From the NCBI GenBank assembly GCA_935421135.1, contig OW285191.1, positions 20,042,700 to 20,106,699 on the forward strand: a DNA stretch of 64,000 bases. Reading direction: 5' to 3'. The translations under genes were made by a program, and so were the position numbers. The DNA is from Bugulina stolonifera (lineage: Eukaryota > Bryozoa > Gymnolaemata > Cheilostomatida > Bugulidae). The stretch's first letter is position 1. Every line of letters starts with the position of its first letter. Shown here piece after piece: positions 1-12,569 of this stretch. Below the pieces are notes generated by a model. It did no database searches, was not told the DNA's origin, and saw only the letters and a program-made list of their open reading frames with translations.

Positions 1-323
1 CTCCAACCTGTGTGATAGAGTCTATGACTAAAGTAATGCTGAGCGAAGTATGCCTTCTAGACATGTAACTATGTCTATATGGAAGTGTAAATATAGATCA
101 AGTATAACAATACCTCTACTCACCACATTGTAGGGCATTGCATGGACATAGACACATGACTTACGTTGATAGTCACATCACTCAACGTCTGCTGATTAAA
201 GAACGCTGATATTTTATCTACAAATGACTTGTGGTCAGAGAGTACAGACGTCTGCAGGGAGTCGACATTAGCACTGTCAGATACCTCCACCTCGTCTGCA
301 TCCACAGCCGGCTGCTGTTCCAT
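1..323 (-). CDS. BTB/POZ-domain protein, first coding exon (partial gene)
   Basis: The ATG lies at 321-323 on the minus strand. The coding exon runs down to 165, where a strong donor (GTAAGT, complement of 159-164) begins an intron; the rest of the gene lies beyond the left edge or in unresolved sequence to position 1. The 53 readable residues are an acidic N-terminus followed by the start of a BTB fold: the stretch FVDKISAFFNQQTLSDVTIN matches the first helix and the LSDVTI strand typical of BTB domains, which mediate dimerisation and often cullin-3 binding. The subfamily (kelch-like, RCBTB, other) cannot be told from this piece. Its start faces FRG1 divergently, 4.9 kb away. Confidence 0.6.
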
Positions 324-951
324 TATGGTGACTATAAAGGCAGGTTCATAAAGAATGGTTAAAGCCAGATGTTTTGTAACTCGTTTAGTACCTGGAAAAT
401 TCGGTTACGAAACTGAGTAAAAAGGTGAAATTCACAGTCACCAACTCTGGCAGTGAGAATGCATAAGTAACCACTAATACACCATTACACTTGAATTTTT
501 AATACTCAGTTGAGTAACAAACAACATAACAACACTATTATAATATGCAGTAGAACATTTAGTTTTGAAAAAAGGTGTTGAACGTGAGCCCTGCGCAACA
601 GAAAATTTGGAGGAAATATTTGACTGCTGAAAAATGTAAAAAGTTAGAAAGTCAACCAAGTTCATGGCTCGAACAATTTATATCAATAAAATATCTAAAA
701 GATGATTGTATAAAATCAAATATCTACATTAGGATTAAATCAAATATAAATTAAAATTAACTATAATAATATCAACTTGAGGTGTTACTAATATATAAAA
801 TTAGTGCTAATAATTTATAATTAAAACTACGATGAAATTAAAAACTGCATACTTATTTTCATTTTCGGTGGTGCTTCAGTTTGTGCATCACCAAAAGGTA
901 ATATCCTGCATAAACAAAACAAAATCCAAACCACTGATACTCAATCTACTG

Positions 952-1226
952 AAGGGATGTATGATACTGGTAGTAGGAGGTAGCACTGGAGGGATGTATG
1001 ATACTGGTAGTAGGAGGTAGCACTGGAGGGATGTATGATACTGGCAGTAGGAGGTAGTACTGGAGGGATGTATGATACTGGTAGTAGCAGGTAGCACTGG
1101 AGGGATGTATGATACTGGTAGTAGGAGGTAGCACTGGAGGGATGTATGATACTGGTAGTAGGAGGTAGAACTGGAGGGATGTATTATACTGGTAGTAGGA
1201 GGTAACTCTGGAGGGATGTATAATAC
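952..1226. repeat. Minisatellite, ~37-bp unit, ~7-8 copies
   Basis: The unit reads agcactggagggatgtatga followed by tactggtagtaggaggt. Copies differ at a few positions. The minus-strand reading frames here (YYQYHTSL repeats) are translated repeat, not genes. Confidence 0.9.
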
Positions 1227-2084
1227 TGGTCACAGTACACAAATCGAACCAAATCCTGCACTCTCCTCATATTATAACATTATATGGACTAATACTTTTC
1301 ATATTGCTATACCAACATCTGTAACCATGGAATAGTACTCTCTTACATGTATATACAGTATATCATGGTACTTATATCAGGTTCAAGCTGGCATGCCAAT
1401 CATAGAGTAAAGGGTGTTGTTGGGCACACCCCTAAAGTCACCCCATTTATTAAGTTACAATGAGGCATCAGACGGCGCCCAGGTGTCAACCAAGTGATGG
1501 ATAGGTCCATAGAACTGCAGTACAGGTAGGTATATTATACACCACAACATACTCATGTCTACAACATAGAATTACCACCCCAGGGGAGATAATTCCATGG
1601 TCTGTAACATACACTGCAGTGCTTTGGGGCTACTCAGTCCAGGTACTCATATTACCAAGTATTAGTGATTAGATTATATAATGGCACAGGACATCAGTGG
1701 TGAATGGTTATTACTAATCATAGAATGTACTACAGCCCATAACAACACTGATCATACACATTTCCACTCATCTTCTGTTGCTTTAGTTATTTATATGATT
1801 TCAATCTCAAGATAAGGAAAGAGAATAAATAGAGTTTATTTGAATAAAATAGCACATTTATATTCCAGTTCATAACAGCATTCATATCTTATATTAGTAA
1901 AAAACAGAGAAGGCAATAATTACATAACCTGAATGCATTATAATAACTACACAAGTCTTATCTAATGCTGTAAAACTACTAGTATAGGGCCTATTGCACA
2001 TGTGATCGCAATTAAAAAGTTGGACAAAGTTGAAATTTATGACCTGTTAGATAACCCTAACTCAGTCATGTCACCTTTTGGGCT

Positions 2085-2385
2085 TTGACTATACAATACT
2101 GTCACTCTTTGACTACATAATACTGTCACTCTTTGACTATACAATACTGTCACTCTTTGACTATACAATACTATCACCCTTTGGCTATACAATACTGTCA
2201 CTCTTTAACTACACTCTTTGGGTCATAGAATGTTTTGACTGTACTATACTGTCACCCATACTGTCATTCATAGAGTGCTTTTACTGTACTATACTGTCAC
2301 CCATACTGTCACTCAAATAGTGCTTTGACTGTACTATACTGTCACCCATACTGCCACTCACAGAGTGCTTTGACTGTACTATACT
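2085..2385. repeat. Compound tandem repeat (~24-bp then ~45-bp units)
   Basis: The first half repeats actatacaatactgtcact plus ctttg. The second half is a longer unit, tgctttgactgtactatact followed by gtcacccatactg. The two share the core ctatactgtcac, so one probably arose from the other. Confidence 0.8.
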
Positions 2386-3374
2386 GATTGGAAGCTCATT
2401 ACTTCCTGGCTTAGTACAGCTGGTAGAATAATATAGTTATGAATCAGTGACAGTAAATAGTGAGGCAGAAATAGAGCATATTATTAAATAATATATAGGA
2501 AGTGGAGTTTTGGTGGGAGCTGGTAGTGGGTGGTAAATAGCTCTGTACTCTCAACATTGCCCAGTTGTCAGGATAACAATAGGTTGGATAGCAACAGATA
2601 GAGTGATTTAGGGGTGGTAATCGGCTTAGAACTTAGCCTATGGGTCACATATATGCAGCCTGTGTTCTATACAATATAAGCCTTGCTGTTCAGATATCTC
2701 ACAGATTTTAGGGAGGGGGCTCTATTATGCCATTGCTAAGGTTCTATATTCCAATACATGATTATGTTGTATATTAGGATTTAATTAATATCATGTGGAC
2801 AGAGTGAATCAGAGATGAAAAACTGAACACCATCAGATTTATAATTATTTCAATTCACTAGCATTATCTTCTCTATACATTGTGGTGGAAAGTATAATAA
2901 TATGGGAATTATTGAAACATTCACTGCATGCTATTCTAAGTGTGAAATGCAGGCAGCACAATCACAATGCAATACATATCTGCTAGCCATCATTATACAA
3001 CTACATAAAAGACATACTATTATCATTATGTGACAAGATGAAGCTTTGTCAATCATACACTCAGCATAGTTGATCATGTGGGAAGGTGGTTACAAGCCAG
3101 TGAGTTACTTAGAGTAATGTAATGGTCACCAGCTGGTAACCATCACATATATGTATTAGCTCCAGGTAGTACCACTCATGTGCTCCAAACATAATATTAT
3201 GCTACTATTAGAGATTGGCAAGGCAGCTAAGCAACAACTGCTTACTAGATGCCTGTTGGTATTTTTAGTGTCAACTAGTATAGAATTGCCAAGTGTTTTT
3301 GATATTGTGCCAAATAATTTTACCAGATACTCAAATCAGCAGGTTGATGTGTTGACAAAACCTTGCACAATCAG

Positions 3375-3895
3375 CTGTAATGTTTCACATGTACATGTGT
3401 ATCACACTCATTTACTGTAATGTTTCACATGTACATGTATATCACAGTCATTTACTGTAACGTTTCACATATAGGCCTACATGTATATCACAGTCATTTA
3501 CTGTAATGTTTCACATGTACATGTATATCACAGTCATTTACTGTAATGTTTCACATGTACATGTATATCACAGTCATTTACTGTAATGTTCACATATACA
3601 TGTATATCACAGTCATTTACTGTAATGTTCACATATACATGTATATCACAGTCATTTACTGTAATGTTTCACGTGTACATGTATATCACAGTCATTTACT
3701 GTAATGTTTCACATGTACATGTATATCACAGTCATTTACTGTAATGTTTCACGTGTACATGTATATCACAGTCATTTACTGTAACGTTTCACATGTACAT
3801 GTATATCACAGTCATTTACTGTAATGTTCACATGTACATGTATATTACAGTTATTTACTGTAATGTTTCACATGTAGGCCTACATGTATATTACA
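3375..3895. repeat. Minisatellite, ~40-bp unit, ~13 copies
   Basis: The unit is ttcacatgtacatgtatatc followed by acagtcatttactgtaatgt. Each copy holds the palindrome acatgtacatgt. Two copies carry an inserted aggcct (cacatataggcctacatg, catgtaggcctacatg). Confidence 0.9.
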
Positions 3896-5055
3896 GTTTC
3901 ATCTTAGACACATCAAAGGCCTGACTAGATAGTTATCTAATGGCTATTTGGCAAAAGCAAGAACTTCACCCTCAATAGCCAAACTATACCAAGTACAAAA
4001 TACACAGAGTCCAACCATCATCTGATAACTATCATTCCAAACTGTATACAGTAGGCTAGCCATGCAGATATGAAAATTCTTGATTGGAATTTCAGCAAAA
4101 GAACCATTTTATCCCCATTTTATGAGGCTGGTCTTATGAAAGACTGAAGAGTAGAAATTGTATGTATATTTGGGGTGGGCCACCCAATGCTACTCTCCCC
4201 TTCTGCACTTAACTCACACAGATGACTATCTGGTCATATTCTTCAACTTCGTCAAACTAAACCTCAAATAGTATACAATTTTAACACTGAAGTGACATCT
4301 AACTAAAGAAAAGTGCATACATCCCATGCAGCAATAGGTAGCCTATAACATAGTGTTGTTGATGGGTACTAATTACTTATTATGCATATAATGTAGCGAT
4401 GATTTCATTAGTATCACTATTAATAAATACATCAACATCCTAAATAAAATTCATAATCCTTTCAAATTTAAATGATTAAATGTTATATTCATATTAAATG
4501 CTACTAATACTCTACTGGCAATACAACAATAATCAATAATAATTAATAACGCTGCTTTACACTTGCATACAACATCATAAACATTTTTACTGCGTACTTC
4601 CATGTAATTGTAGTTTGAATTTCCCATAGTATTCACTAGGAAGTGTAACAAACCAGAGTTTTTACACGAGAATGTTCACCTCTACTTTGACTTTACATTC
4701 ACATGTACATGCATAGGCATACATGCATATATCCAATACACTTTTATTTATACTTACTTTCTCTTCGACTTGATTTAAACTATTATTTAGCTACCATTAG
4801 AAAGTTATCTAATTTTTCAACACTAATTAATGCCAAACGGGATCAAAGTTTCGAGCTTGTAAATTAAAATATTCAAGAATCTGGCCTCAAGAATTGAAGC
4901 TTAGGGTGCCATTCGTGTCATGCTGTTTTGTTTATCAACAAACGAGGTCAGTCTATTACACTACCTTTTATCTTCCGAATAGTTATTGGAAATTCCGACA
5001 GATAACAGAGGCGTCTCTACTTACCGCGATAATTGGCGCTGTTTTGCGTTAGGTT

Positions 5056-5065
5056 AGATGGCGGC
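5056..5065 (+). promoter_or_regulatory. Possible YY1-type initiator upstream of FRG1
   Basis: The sequence agatggcggc matches the AAnATGGCGGC motif common near animal transcription starts and sits 160 bp before the FRG1 start codon. Its ATG also opens a 24-codon upstream reading frame ending about 5130. The role is inferred from motif and position only. Confidence 0.3.
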
Positions 5066-5224
5066 CTCCATCAAGTGGGAAAATCCCTATACTATTGAAG
5101 CAGTTATAGTCACAGCTCACAGTGTATAATTTAATAAGATAATACATAGTCTTATCTTTCGGACATAGCTGGTAATTAAATAATTATTACGGTATCTATT
5201 GAGTAGCGGTCCAGTGGTAACCAT

Positions 5225-8200
5225 ATGATGGAATATTCTATGGTAAAAGGAGGAAAGCTACTATTCAAAGGAGATAAGAAAAAAAGGTATATTTATCTAA
5301 TAAATCTTATCTTATTTAATTACATCAGAATCGAGAATGAGAATAGAGAATTAAAATAGAAAGAATCACAAGTTCACAATTGAATATTGTTGACTCACTG
5401 ATTCATAGACTAATCCAATGGGCTGATTGAAGTTTTACTTAGATAGTTCAAGCCAGAGTTAAAAAACTAATTATCACTATTTATATTATTACATGGTGTA
5501 CACTATGTTATATTATATTTATAATATTATTACACATTAAATATAGTTATATAATATATATAATTTAATATATATAGCCTATATAATTAATATAGTTACA
5601 TGTATAACATAAAACAAGCTTCATCTGATTAGATAGACAGAGGCTTGATGCTTGAATGTAGAATTAAAAACTACAATTCATTCATAATGATAACCTATAA
5701 TTTAGATAGATTTAACATACTAACAGATGTCCAACATAGTTTTCATACAAAAAGATCATGTGAAGCACAGCTGATCTGCGCATTAGATGACTTAGCAAAA
5801 ATTTTGACAGAAACGTTGTGACTGATATAATAATAGGGCCTACCCCTACTTGATTGAAAACTGATGCATAAAATTAAGAATTACCTTATGGTAAGGCCTA
5901 TACACCCTGGAACAGTAAACTGGATAAATTCATTTTTACAAAATAGAACACAGGTAGTCAAGGTTGACAACAGCGTTTCTGATCGAATATCTGTTACCTC
6001 TGGGGTCCCTCAAAGCTCAGTCTTAAGTCCATTGCTGTTTACAGTTTTTGCTCTACATAAATGATCTGCCAGATGTAAGAAATTCTCAATGTTGGTTTTT
6101 TGCAGACGACAATGTAGTTTGTGCCCCATGAGATCAGGCTAATGTGCTACAACAAGATCTAGGCCTGCTTACTCTTGAAGAATGGGCTTATATCTGGCAA
6201 ATGAATTTTAATCCTAAAAAATGCTATCATCTTCCTGTGGGGAAATCGAAAATGAAACATTTTTTGCGCTATGTGGCTAGAGACTGGAGAATGTGTTGTC
6301 AAATCCACATCTCGGAGTTGCAGTGTGTTCTAAAGTAGAATAAACAATTTTACAAAGTTGAAGCTAAGGCAAAGCAATTTATTGGAATGCTCAGAAGAGT
6401 ACTTAGAGTTGCGGATCAAAAATCAAGAAAAATTGCATACACCTTCATTAGTTAGACCAGTGCTAGAATATGGTTGCATAGAGTGGGATCCATACCTAAA
6501 ATAATTCTTTCTTTAGAACAAACGCAGAACTTAGCATTGTGATTTATATACAAAAAAGGAGGTAGAGTTAGCTTTACTGAACTCAGGGAGGTTAATTTAT
6601 TTGAGTCCTTAGAGGAGAGGCAAGCTCTGTTTAAGATTATTTAATAGGGTTGTGGGTGGAGAGATAAGTATCAATGTAGGGGGTTCAGATCAGAGAAAAT
6701 AATTTAGCAAAGGAGGATGGGCTTCCTGCACTTTCTACCTGCTTCAGGAATTTCTATCTTCCTTATATATAAAAACTGACCAGCTTATGTGCTCTTTTGG
6801 CCGCGAACAGTGAGAGATGTACGCGCGGAGATCTGAACATTATTATAATACAGAGTTCCGCTGCTATGTTACCTCTTCGGAAGGTCTTTAGCAGAAAAAT
6901 ATAAACTGAACTGAATAATCATGAGATAATCTAATGATAATGAAGAATTGTAATAGTGTAATTACAAATGTTTATTTTACATTATTTGCGAAAAAATTGT
7001 ATCTATAAAATTAAGTCAACTAATGTGCTGTCAAAGCTCGGTGTGGGTGTTTGTGACTTGATATGTGGGTATTTATGACTTGATGTAAACATTTTTAAAT
7101 AAAATTAACATATTTAGTAAGAAGCACAAAAAAGCAAAGAAAAGAAAACATGGTGAATATGAAGATGGTGCTGGCTCTTCAAGTGTGAAAGCTGCACTTG
7201 AAGAAGATACTCATAAACATGGTGAGCAACATGACTATATGTACGTTTATAGATTATGGTTAAAATTGGCAGGTACTAGCAGGTGTTCTGTTACAACATG
7301 ACTATAGACTAATATATATTATGGTTACAGTGCTTGCAGGTGTTCTGTTATTATATTGACTTTGGGTGCAAATTTCAATAGACTCTGGCATTTTTTAGAG
7401 AAGTTTCATCTACACGTATATTAACCCATATAGCCTAGTGGTTGTTAATTGTTTGTTTACGCAGGTGGCTGGTGGGTTTGTCAGAAGATGGAAGAAATTA
7501 CAGGAAGTGTATGCATAGAAATTGGCCCACACTCATATGTGTCTGCTTTGGATAATGGTCTCTTTACAGTTGGTGCTTTCAGGGATGAAGGTAAGTAGAT
7601 CTACTACACTCTTCACCTGTCTATGTACTGGTCTAACACCTGTCTATGTACTGGTCTAACACCTGTCTATGTACTGGTCTAACACCTGTCTATGTACTGG
7701 TCTAACACCTGTCTATGTACTGGTCTAACACCTGTCTATGTACTGGTCTAACACCTGTCTATGTACTGGTCTAACACTTGTCTATGTACTGGTCTAACAC
7801 CTGTCTATGTACTGGTCTAACACCTGTCTATGTGCTGGTCTAACACCTGTCTATGTACTGGTCTAATACCTGTCTATGTACTGGTCTAACACCTGTCTAT
7901 GTACTGGTCTAACACCTGTCTATTTACTGGTCTGACACTTGTCTATGTACTGGTCTAACACCTGTCTATCTACTGGTCTAACACCTGTCTATCTACTGGT
8001 CTAACACTTGTCTATGTACTGGTCTAACACCTGTCTATGTACTGGTCTAACACCTGTCTATGTGCTGGTCTAACACCTGTCTATGTACTGGTCTAATACC
8101 TGTCTATGTACTGGTCTAACACCTGTCTATGTACTGGTCTAACACCTGTCTATGTACTGGTCTAACACCTGTCTATGTACTGGTCTGACACTTGTCTATG

Positions 8201-11200
8201 TACTGGTCTAACACTTGTCTATGTACTGGTCTAACACTTGAATGTATCATATTCAGTGTGATCACATCTACACTCTTCCTCTCTCTACCAACATGTACAA
8301 TATGCTGTGAACCGTACATATACATATACATATACATATTATACATGTACATATACAGGTTCTGGTCCAGCCCCAGAAGAGGTTCTCATGGCTCTAAGAG
8401 TTCTGGATACAGATAAAGTGTCACTCAAGTCTGGTTTTGATAAATACCTTTCTACTGATGAGAAGGGTAAAGTACAAGGGCGGTCTGATGCTATCGGAGT
8501 ACGGGAACAGTGGGAGCCGATATTTCAAGACGTGAGTTACTCCCCTTGATGATCACGTACTGTGTGTGACAGAATCTGTAATACTTGTAACGACAGTACA
8601 AAGGAACTGATATACTTGCAGGGTAGAATGGCCTTTCTGGGGTCAAACGGTTGTTTTATGGGAGTTGATGATGAGGGAGACATTGTGTGTAAAAGCAAAA
8701 CAGCTGGACCAGCCGAGTTTGTGCAGGTTTGTACTAATTGTGTTCTCTCTATATATATACATGTACACGTATATATAATATATAGTAATATAGTAGTTAT
8801 GTTCTCTCTATTATATACATGTATATGATATAATATAATATATAGTAATATAGTAGTTATGTTCTCTCTATTATATACATGTATGTGATATAATATAGTA
8901 TATAGTAATATAGTAGTTATGTTCTCTTTATTATATACATGTATATGATATAATATAATGTATAGTAATATGGTAGTTAAGTTCTCTCTATTATATACAT
9001 GTATGTGATATAATATAGTATATAGTAATATAGTAGTTATGTTCTCTCTATTATATACATGTATGTGATATAATATAGTATATAGTAATATAGTAGTTAT
9101 GTTCTCTTTATTATATACATGTATATGATATAATATAATGTATAGTAATATGGTAGTTATGTTCTCTCTATTATATACATGTATATAATATAATATAATA
9201 TATAGTAATATAGTAATATGGTAATTGTGTTCTCCCTCTCTCTATATATATGATACATTTAGCAATATAATATAGGAGTTATGTTCTCTCTATATGCACC
9301 TAGCTACATTGTACATTACACGCACTATTAACTGTAAAGTATATAATTATGCTGATATTACAGGTGAGATCCAACATAAGTAGGGAGGTCGACCCATTGG
9401 CTAATGTACCTGTTGAAGAAAGAGGTGGTAAAGTCTACGATACTGAAGTTAACTATGTGTGAGTATTTGATTATGTCTAAGTATTTAACTACGTGTATGT
9501 CTAAGTATTTAACTATGTGTAAGTATTTAACTATGTGTAAGTATTGAACTATGTGTAAGTATTCTTCTACTTGTTTAGTCATTACGTCATTACTAAAGGC
9601 ACATCTATGCACCCCTCTTGGAGCCCCACTGAGATCATTTTCGAGCTATCTGTGTCCAGTCAAAATGAAAATATACCTACAGTGCATGCACTGATACCCA
9701 CTGTGCATATATATACCCACTGTGTATATATATACCCACTGTGTATATATATACCCACAGTGCATGTACTGATACAGGGGCGGATTTGGGGGTCCCGCCC
9801 TTCCTGCCATGGCGGAACCTTTCATTTCCAATAAAGAAAATTAAATTGCTAACTATCAATGATAACACACAGTTGTAATGTTATTTTCGGAGGCATCCTA
9901 CCCTGCCCAGCATAATCTAAGCATATTCTGATGAAAATGATGCTATATAGCTAAAATATACCAAAAGATAGCTTAGGAATTGAGCTTTCATCCTATACAA
10001 TTTATAATAAGAATATTTCAGTACCCGCCCACAACTGGCAGTCTTTTATTTGCCAGGAAATCAGACTACACTAATTACTTTACAATGAGTGGCTTTTGAT
10101 AGACTATACTTGTGACCACATTGTAAATGTTATTACCAGTTATAATAACAAAATAATGACTGCTGTCAATACATGTTGTAACAGTGCCACGGCATTATTT
10201 TTGAAGATAGATGTACCTCTGAAATTTTATATGCTAATCCATGTCATGTGCACATGCCCTCAAGGCTCAAACATGTCTCAATATAGATGCCATGTGCTAA
10301 ATTGTCCATACTCTTCAGCGTTTGGGAAACCTAGGATAACACTTTCACCTCTATCCACTAAATAATTTAGCATTATTTCTCTTTTCATAAAGTCATGTGA
10401 TGGCACATTTTTATTAGGCTTCATAATCTTGGGCCCTGGCACAGTATCCTTGTTTGTAAACATATTCTCATATAACCATAGTTATAAACAAGCTAATTTT
10501 AAATTTCTATTTCTAATACACAGTCCAGCATGCATAATATGTACAGTACCCCCTGCAACATACATGTACTTGCCAAGTTATCACTGCTCCAAATTTATTA
10601 TTATTGTAGTTGTGCAAAGTAGAAATTCTTGCATTTATCTTAGTTGTAAATCCTCACTTACTAAAACTCTCAAGCTACCAGTTAAATTTATACGCGTCCC
10701 CAGAAACACAAAATTTGTTTAACTGGTTACTGAGATCAACTAACATGTAACAGTAACATGTTGATTCAAAGTTTAAGTGTGCATAAATTTGCTTCATTTA
10801 ACACAAAATTCAGCATATAGCTTCAGCGTCCGGGGCGCTGCCCCGGACCCCGCCAGGGGGCCTAGGCGGCCCCCTGGACCCCCGGCCTGTTGGCAGAACC
10901 CTTCAAACTGAGCCAGATCCGCCCCTGCTGATACCCACTGTGCATGCACTGGTACCCACCGAGAAAGTAACTTGAAAGGCACTTTCTCGGTGGTTATCGG
11001 TGGCCCATCAGCCAATAACATCAGGTTTTTGAATTTATATCTGTTGCAGTTATTTTTTACTTTTAATAAATGTTTATGATAAATCTTTCAAATTTATTTC
11101 CAGAATGTGGTCAAATCTAGGTGATGTGTTCATGCTATGATACAGAAAGTAGCATTACAATCTGTAGTGACATTGGTCCAATATTATAGACAGGTCACTG

Positions 11201-11543
11201 AGATCTCGGTGGAACACTGAGAAGTGCATAAACACACAGAGTTACCATGTGTAGCCTGGGTTCCTCATATTCTTACTAACACAGAGTTACCATGTGTAGC
11301 CTGAGTTCCTTATATTCCTACTAACACCGAGTTACCATGTGTAGCCTGGGTTCCTCAAGTTCTCATTGACCGATTCTGTGAACTTCTACTTGTAGGAAGA
11401 AGTTTCAGAGCTTTCAAGACCGTAAACTAAGAGTGAACACAGAAGATAAATCGGCTCTGAAGAGAGCTAAGAAGGACGGTTCTCTTCATGAGGTTATGCT
11501 AGACAGGAGGGAGAAAATGAAGGCAGACCGCTACTGTAAATAG
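5225..11543 (+). CDS. FRG1: FRG1 (FSHD region gene 1) protein, 7 exons, 270 aa
   Basis: Exons: 5225-5286, 7118-7221, 7465-7590, 8359-8531, 8622-8726, 9364-9458, 11396-11543 (TAG). All junctions are GT-AG and phases agree. Two adjacent ATGs (5225, 5228) start the frame; the second gives [11 protein letters not shown], closest to vertebrate MAEYSYVKSTKL. FRG1 is a nuclear protein with a fascin-like beta-trefoil, linked to pre-mRNA splicing and actin bundling. Visible landmarks: a lysine-rich nuclear localisation stretch in exon 2 (about residues 22-32, [11 protein letters not shown]), the trefoil core ([50 protein letters not shown]) and the conserved basic tail ending [14 protein letters not shown]. 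Length fits the human protein (258 aa). Introns 3, 5 and 6 are largely minisatellite; introns 1 and 6 carry transposon remains. It converges with the CXorf65-like gene. Confidence 0.95.
5720..6916 (+). mobile_element. Degenerate non-LTR (LINE) retrotransposon in FRG1 intron 1
   Basis: Frame-broken reverse-transcriptase sequence lies in the same orientation as FRG1. Across frames one sees [12 protein letters not shown], then (5864-6060) [16 protein letters not shown] and [16 protein letters not shown], then INDLPD in the next frame, then FADDN (the FADD catalytic motif, about 6100-6115), and MNFNPKKC at about 6199-6222. This order matches the palm of Jockey/CR1-like LINEs. The 3' end near 6895-6916 (ataaactgaactgaataa) resembles a LINE tail. 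The 5' part is missing and several frameshifts and stops show it is dead. Clade assignment is tentative. Confidence 0.85.
7610..8245. repeat. Minisatellite, 23-bp unit, ~27 copies, FRG1 intron 3
   Basis: The unit is acctgtctatgtactggtct followed by aac. Copies are nearly identical, with scattered variants such as acttg for acctg. The array fills most of intron 3, between the exons ending 7590 and starting 8359. Confidence 0.95.
8740..9235. repeat. Tandem repeat, ~60-bp unit, ~8 copies, FRG1 intron 5
   Basis: Each unit contains gttctctctattatatacat followed by gtatgtgatataatatagta and tatagtaatatagtagttat. Alternating variants (gtatatgat versus gtatgtgat, tggtag versus tagtag) suggest a higher-order period. 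Confidence 0.9.
9446..9562 (+). repeat. 18-bp minisatellite overlapping the FRG1 exon 6 donor
   Basis: The unit aactatgtgtaagtattt occurs about five to six times. The first copy is the coding end of exon 6 plus its donor (AACTATGT, then GTGAGT at 9459), so the array begins inside the exon. Confidence 0.85.
9775..10927. mobile_element. Non-autonomous hAT-like element in FRG1 intron 6
   Basis: The element starts caggggcggatttggggg (9775) and ends gagccagatccgcccctg (10927), giving inverted termini of about 13 bp with the CAGGGGCGGAT signature common in hAT elements. A short direct repeat ctgata flanks both ends, but the target site is itself repetitive, so an 8-bp duplication cannot be proven. 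A GC-rich block (about 10820-10890) contrasts with the AT-rich interior. No transposase is readable over 1.15 kb. Confidence 0.65.
10956..11212. repeat. Inverted-repeat element with ccaccgaga ends
   Basis: A perfect 13-bp inverted pair (ccaccgagaaagt at 10956-10968, actttctcggtgg at 10981-10993) forms a tight hairpin. The same 9-bp end recurs inverted at 11204-11212 (tctcggtgg), giving a possible short terminal-inverted-repeat element of about 257 bp directly after the hAT-like insertion. Confidence 0.4.
11234..11365. repeat. ~56-bp tandem repeat, ~2.3 copies, before FRG1 exon 7
   Basis: The units share acagagttaccatgtgtagc followed by ctgggttcctcatattc. They lie just upstream of the acceptor of the last FRG1 exon. 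Confidence 0.8.
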
Positions 11544-11654
11544 CCTTGGTTCCAGCCACTGCTGTAAATAGGTTTACAAACAAGTGTTGAATAGCTCAGT
11601 GTATTATTTTCTATGCTGTAGTGTTTGAGTCATCTACTTAACTCATAAGTTCCT

Positions 11655-11775
11655 CATGAGATACTATAAACTCTACATGTATGTTATAAGATATAAACTC
11701 TACATGTATGTTATAAGATATAAACTCTACATGTATGTTATAAGATATAAACTCTACATGTACATGTATGTTATT
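11655..11775. repeat. 27-bp tandem repeat in the FRG1 3' region
   Basis: About four copies of gatataaactctacatgtat followed by gttataa, starting roughly 110 bp after the FRG1 stop codon and possibly inside its 3' UTR. Confidence 0.85.
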
Positions 11776-12389
11776 AGATGGACATGACATGTATGACATG
11801 TAAAATATGCCTGTAAAACCAACAGGTATTTGTGTGTGTATTATTCCACTCACTGCTACTGATACATAGTTATTACATGTACTGTTATTTACACTAGTAG
11901 CTTATGGTATAGCTTATCCTATCATCTAATCTAAAGCTACTTTAATTGGTTGACTGTTGGAAACATCTTTTAAATAAATATTTTAGTTAAAGATTACCAG
12001 TTAAATCACTTTATACATGTTATTACTGTACACATACATATACATGATATTACTGTACATGATGTACACTAACTGTACTACACATACATGTTTCTCAACT
12101 GAATGCAAAATCAACGCTTTATTCCTGTCAGTACAAAATAGCATACAAAAATATTATAGAGAATAGAGAAACGCAGTATCATATGTAATGTAAAAACTAT
12201 AAAAATATATGGCAATAGTAGGAAAACTAATATATTAAATCAACAAAGTGGGAGTTTTTGCCCCACGCTAACACCACTTGCATTATATTATTAGTGAACA
12301 ATTGGGAATTCTTTAACATGTTTTTTACAAAGCAGAACAAACATTGCTTGTATTTTCATGAAATACTGTTACCCATTGATAAACTATTA

Positions 12390-12420
12390 CATACCCCCCT
12401 TCCCCCCCCCCCCCCCCCCC
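12390..12420. repeat. Poly-C tract
   Basis: A near-pure run of about 27 C residues, broken by tt, lies in the short gap between the convergent FRG1 and CXorf65-like genes. It may be a slippage site or assembly weak point. Confidence 0.8.
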
Positions 12421-12569
12421 TCAATGAAGTCTTGAATACATGTACATCGCATACACCGAGACTTGATATCATAGTCAGCTCATGTATCATAATAATTATT
12501 ATTATATAGGTTTATGTTTGATCTACTCTCCCTGATATCAAGGTACATGATGCTGTTCTATTGTCTATG

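Larger units (their letters stand above)
324..5224. other. Intergenic region between BTB gene and FRG1
   Basis: No coding exon was recognised on either strand. The interval is AT-rich and carries three tandem arrays (listed separately near 952-1226, 2085-2385 and 3375-3895). The segment 4980-5220 is less repetitive and probably holds the FRG1 promoter and 5' UTR. Short reading frames here overlap the arrays or are isolated and resemble nothing. Confidence 0.5.
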
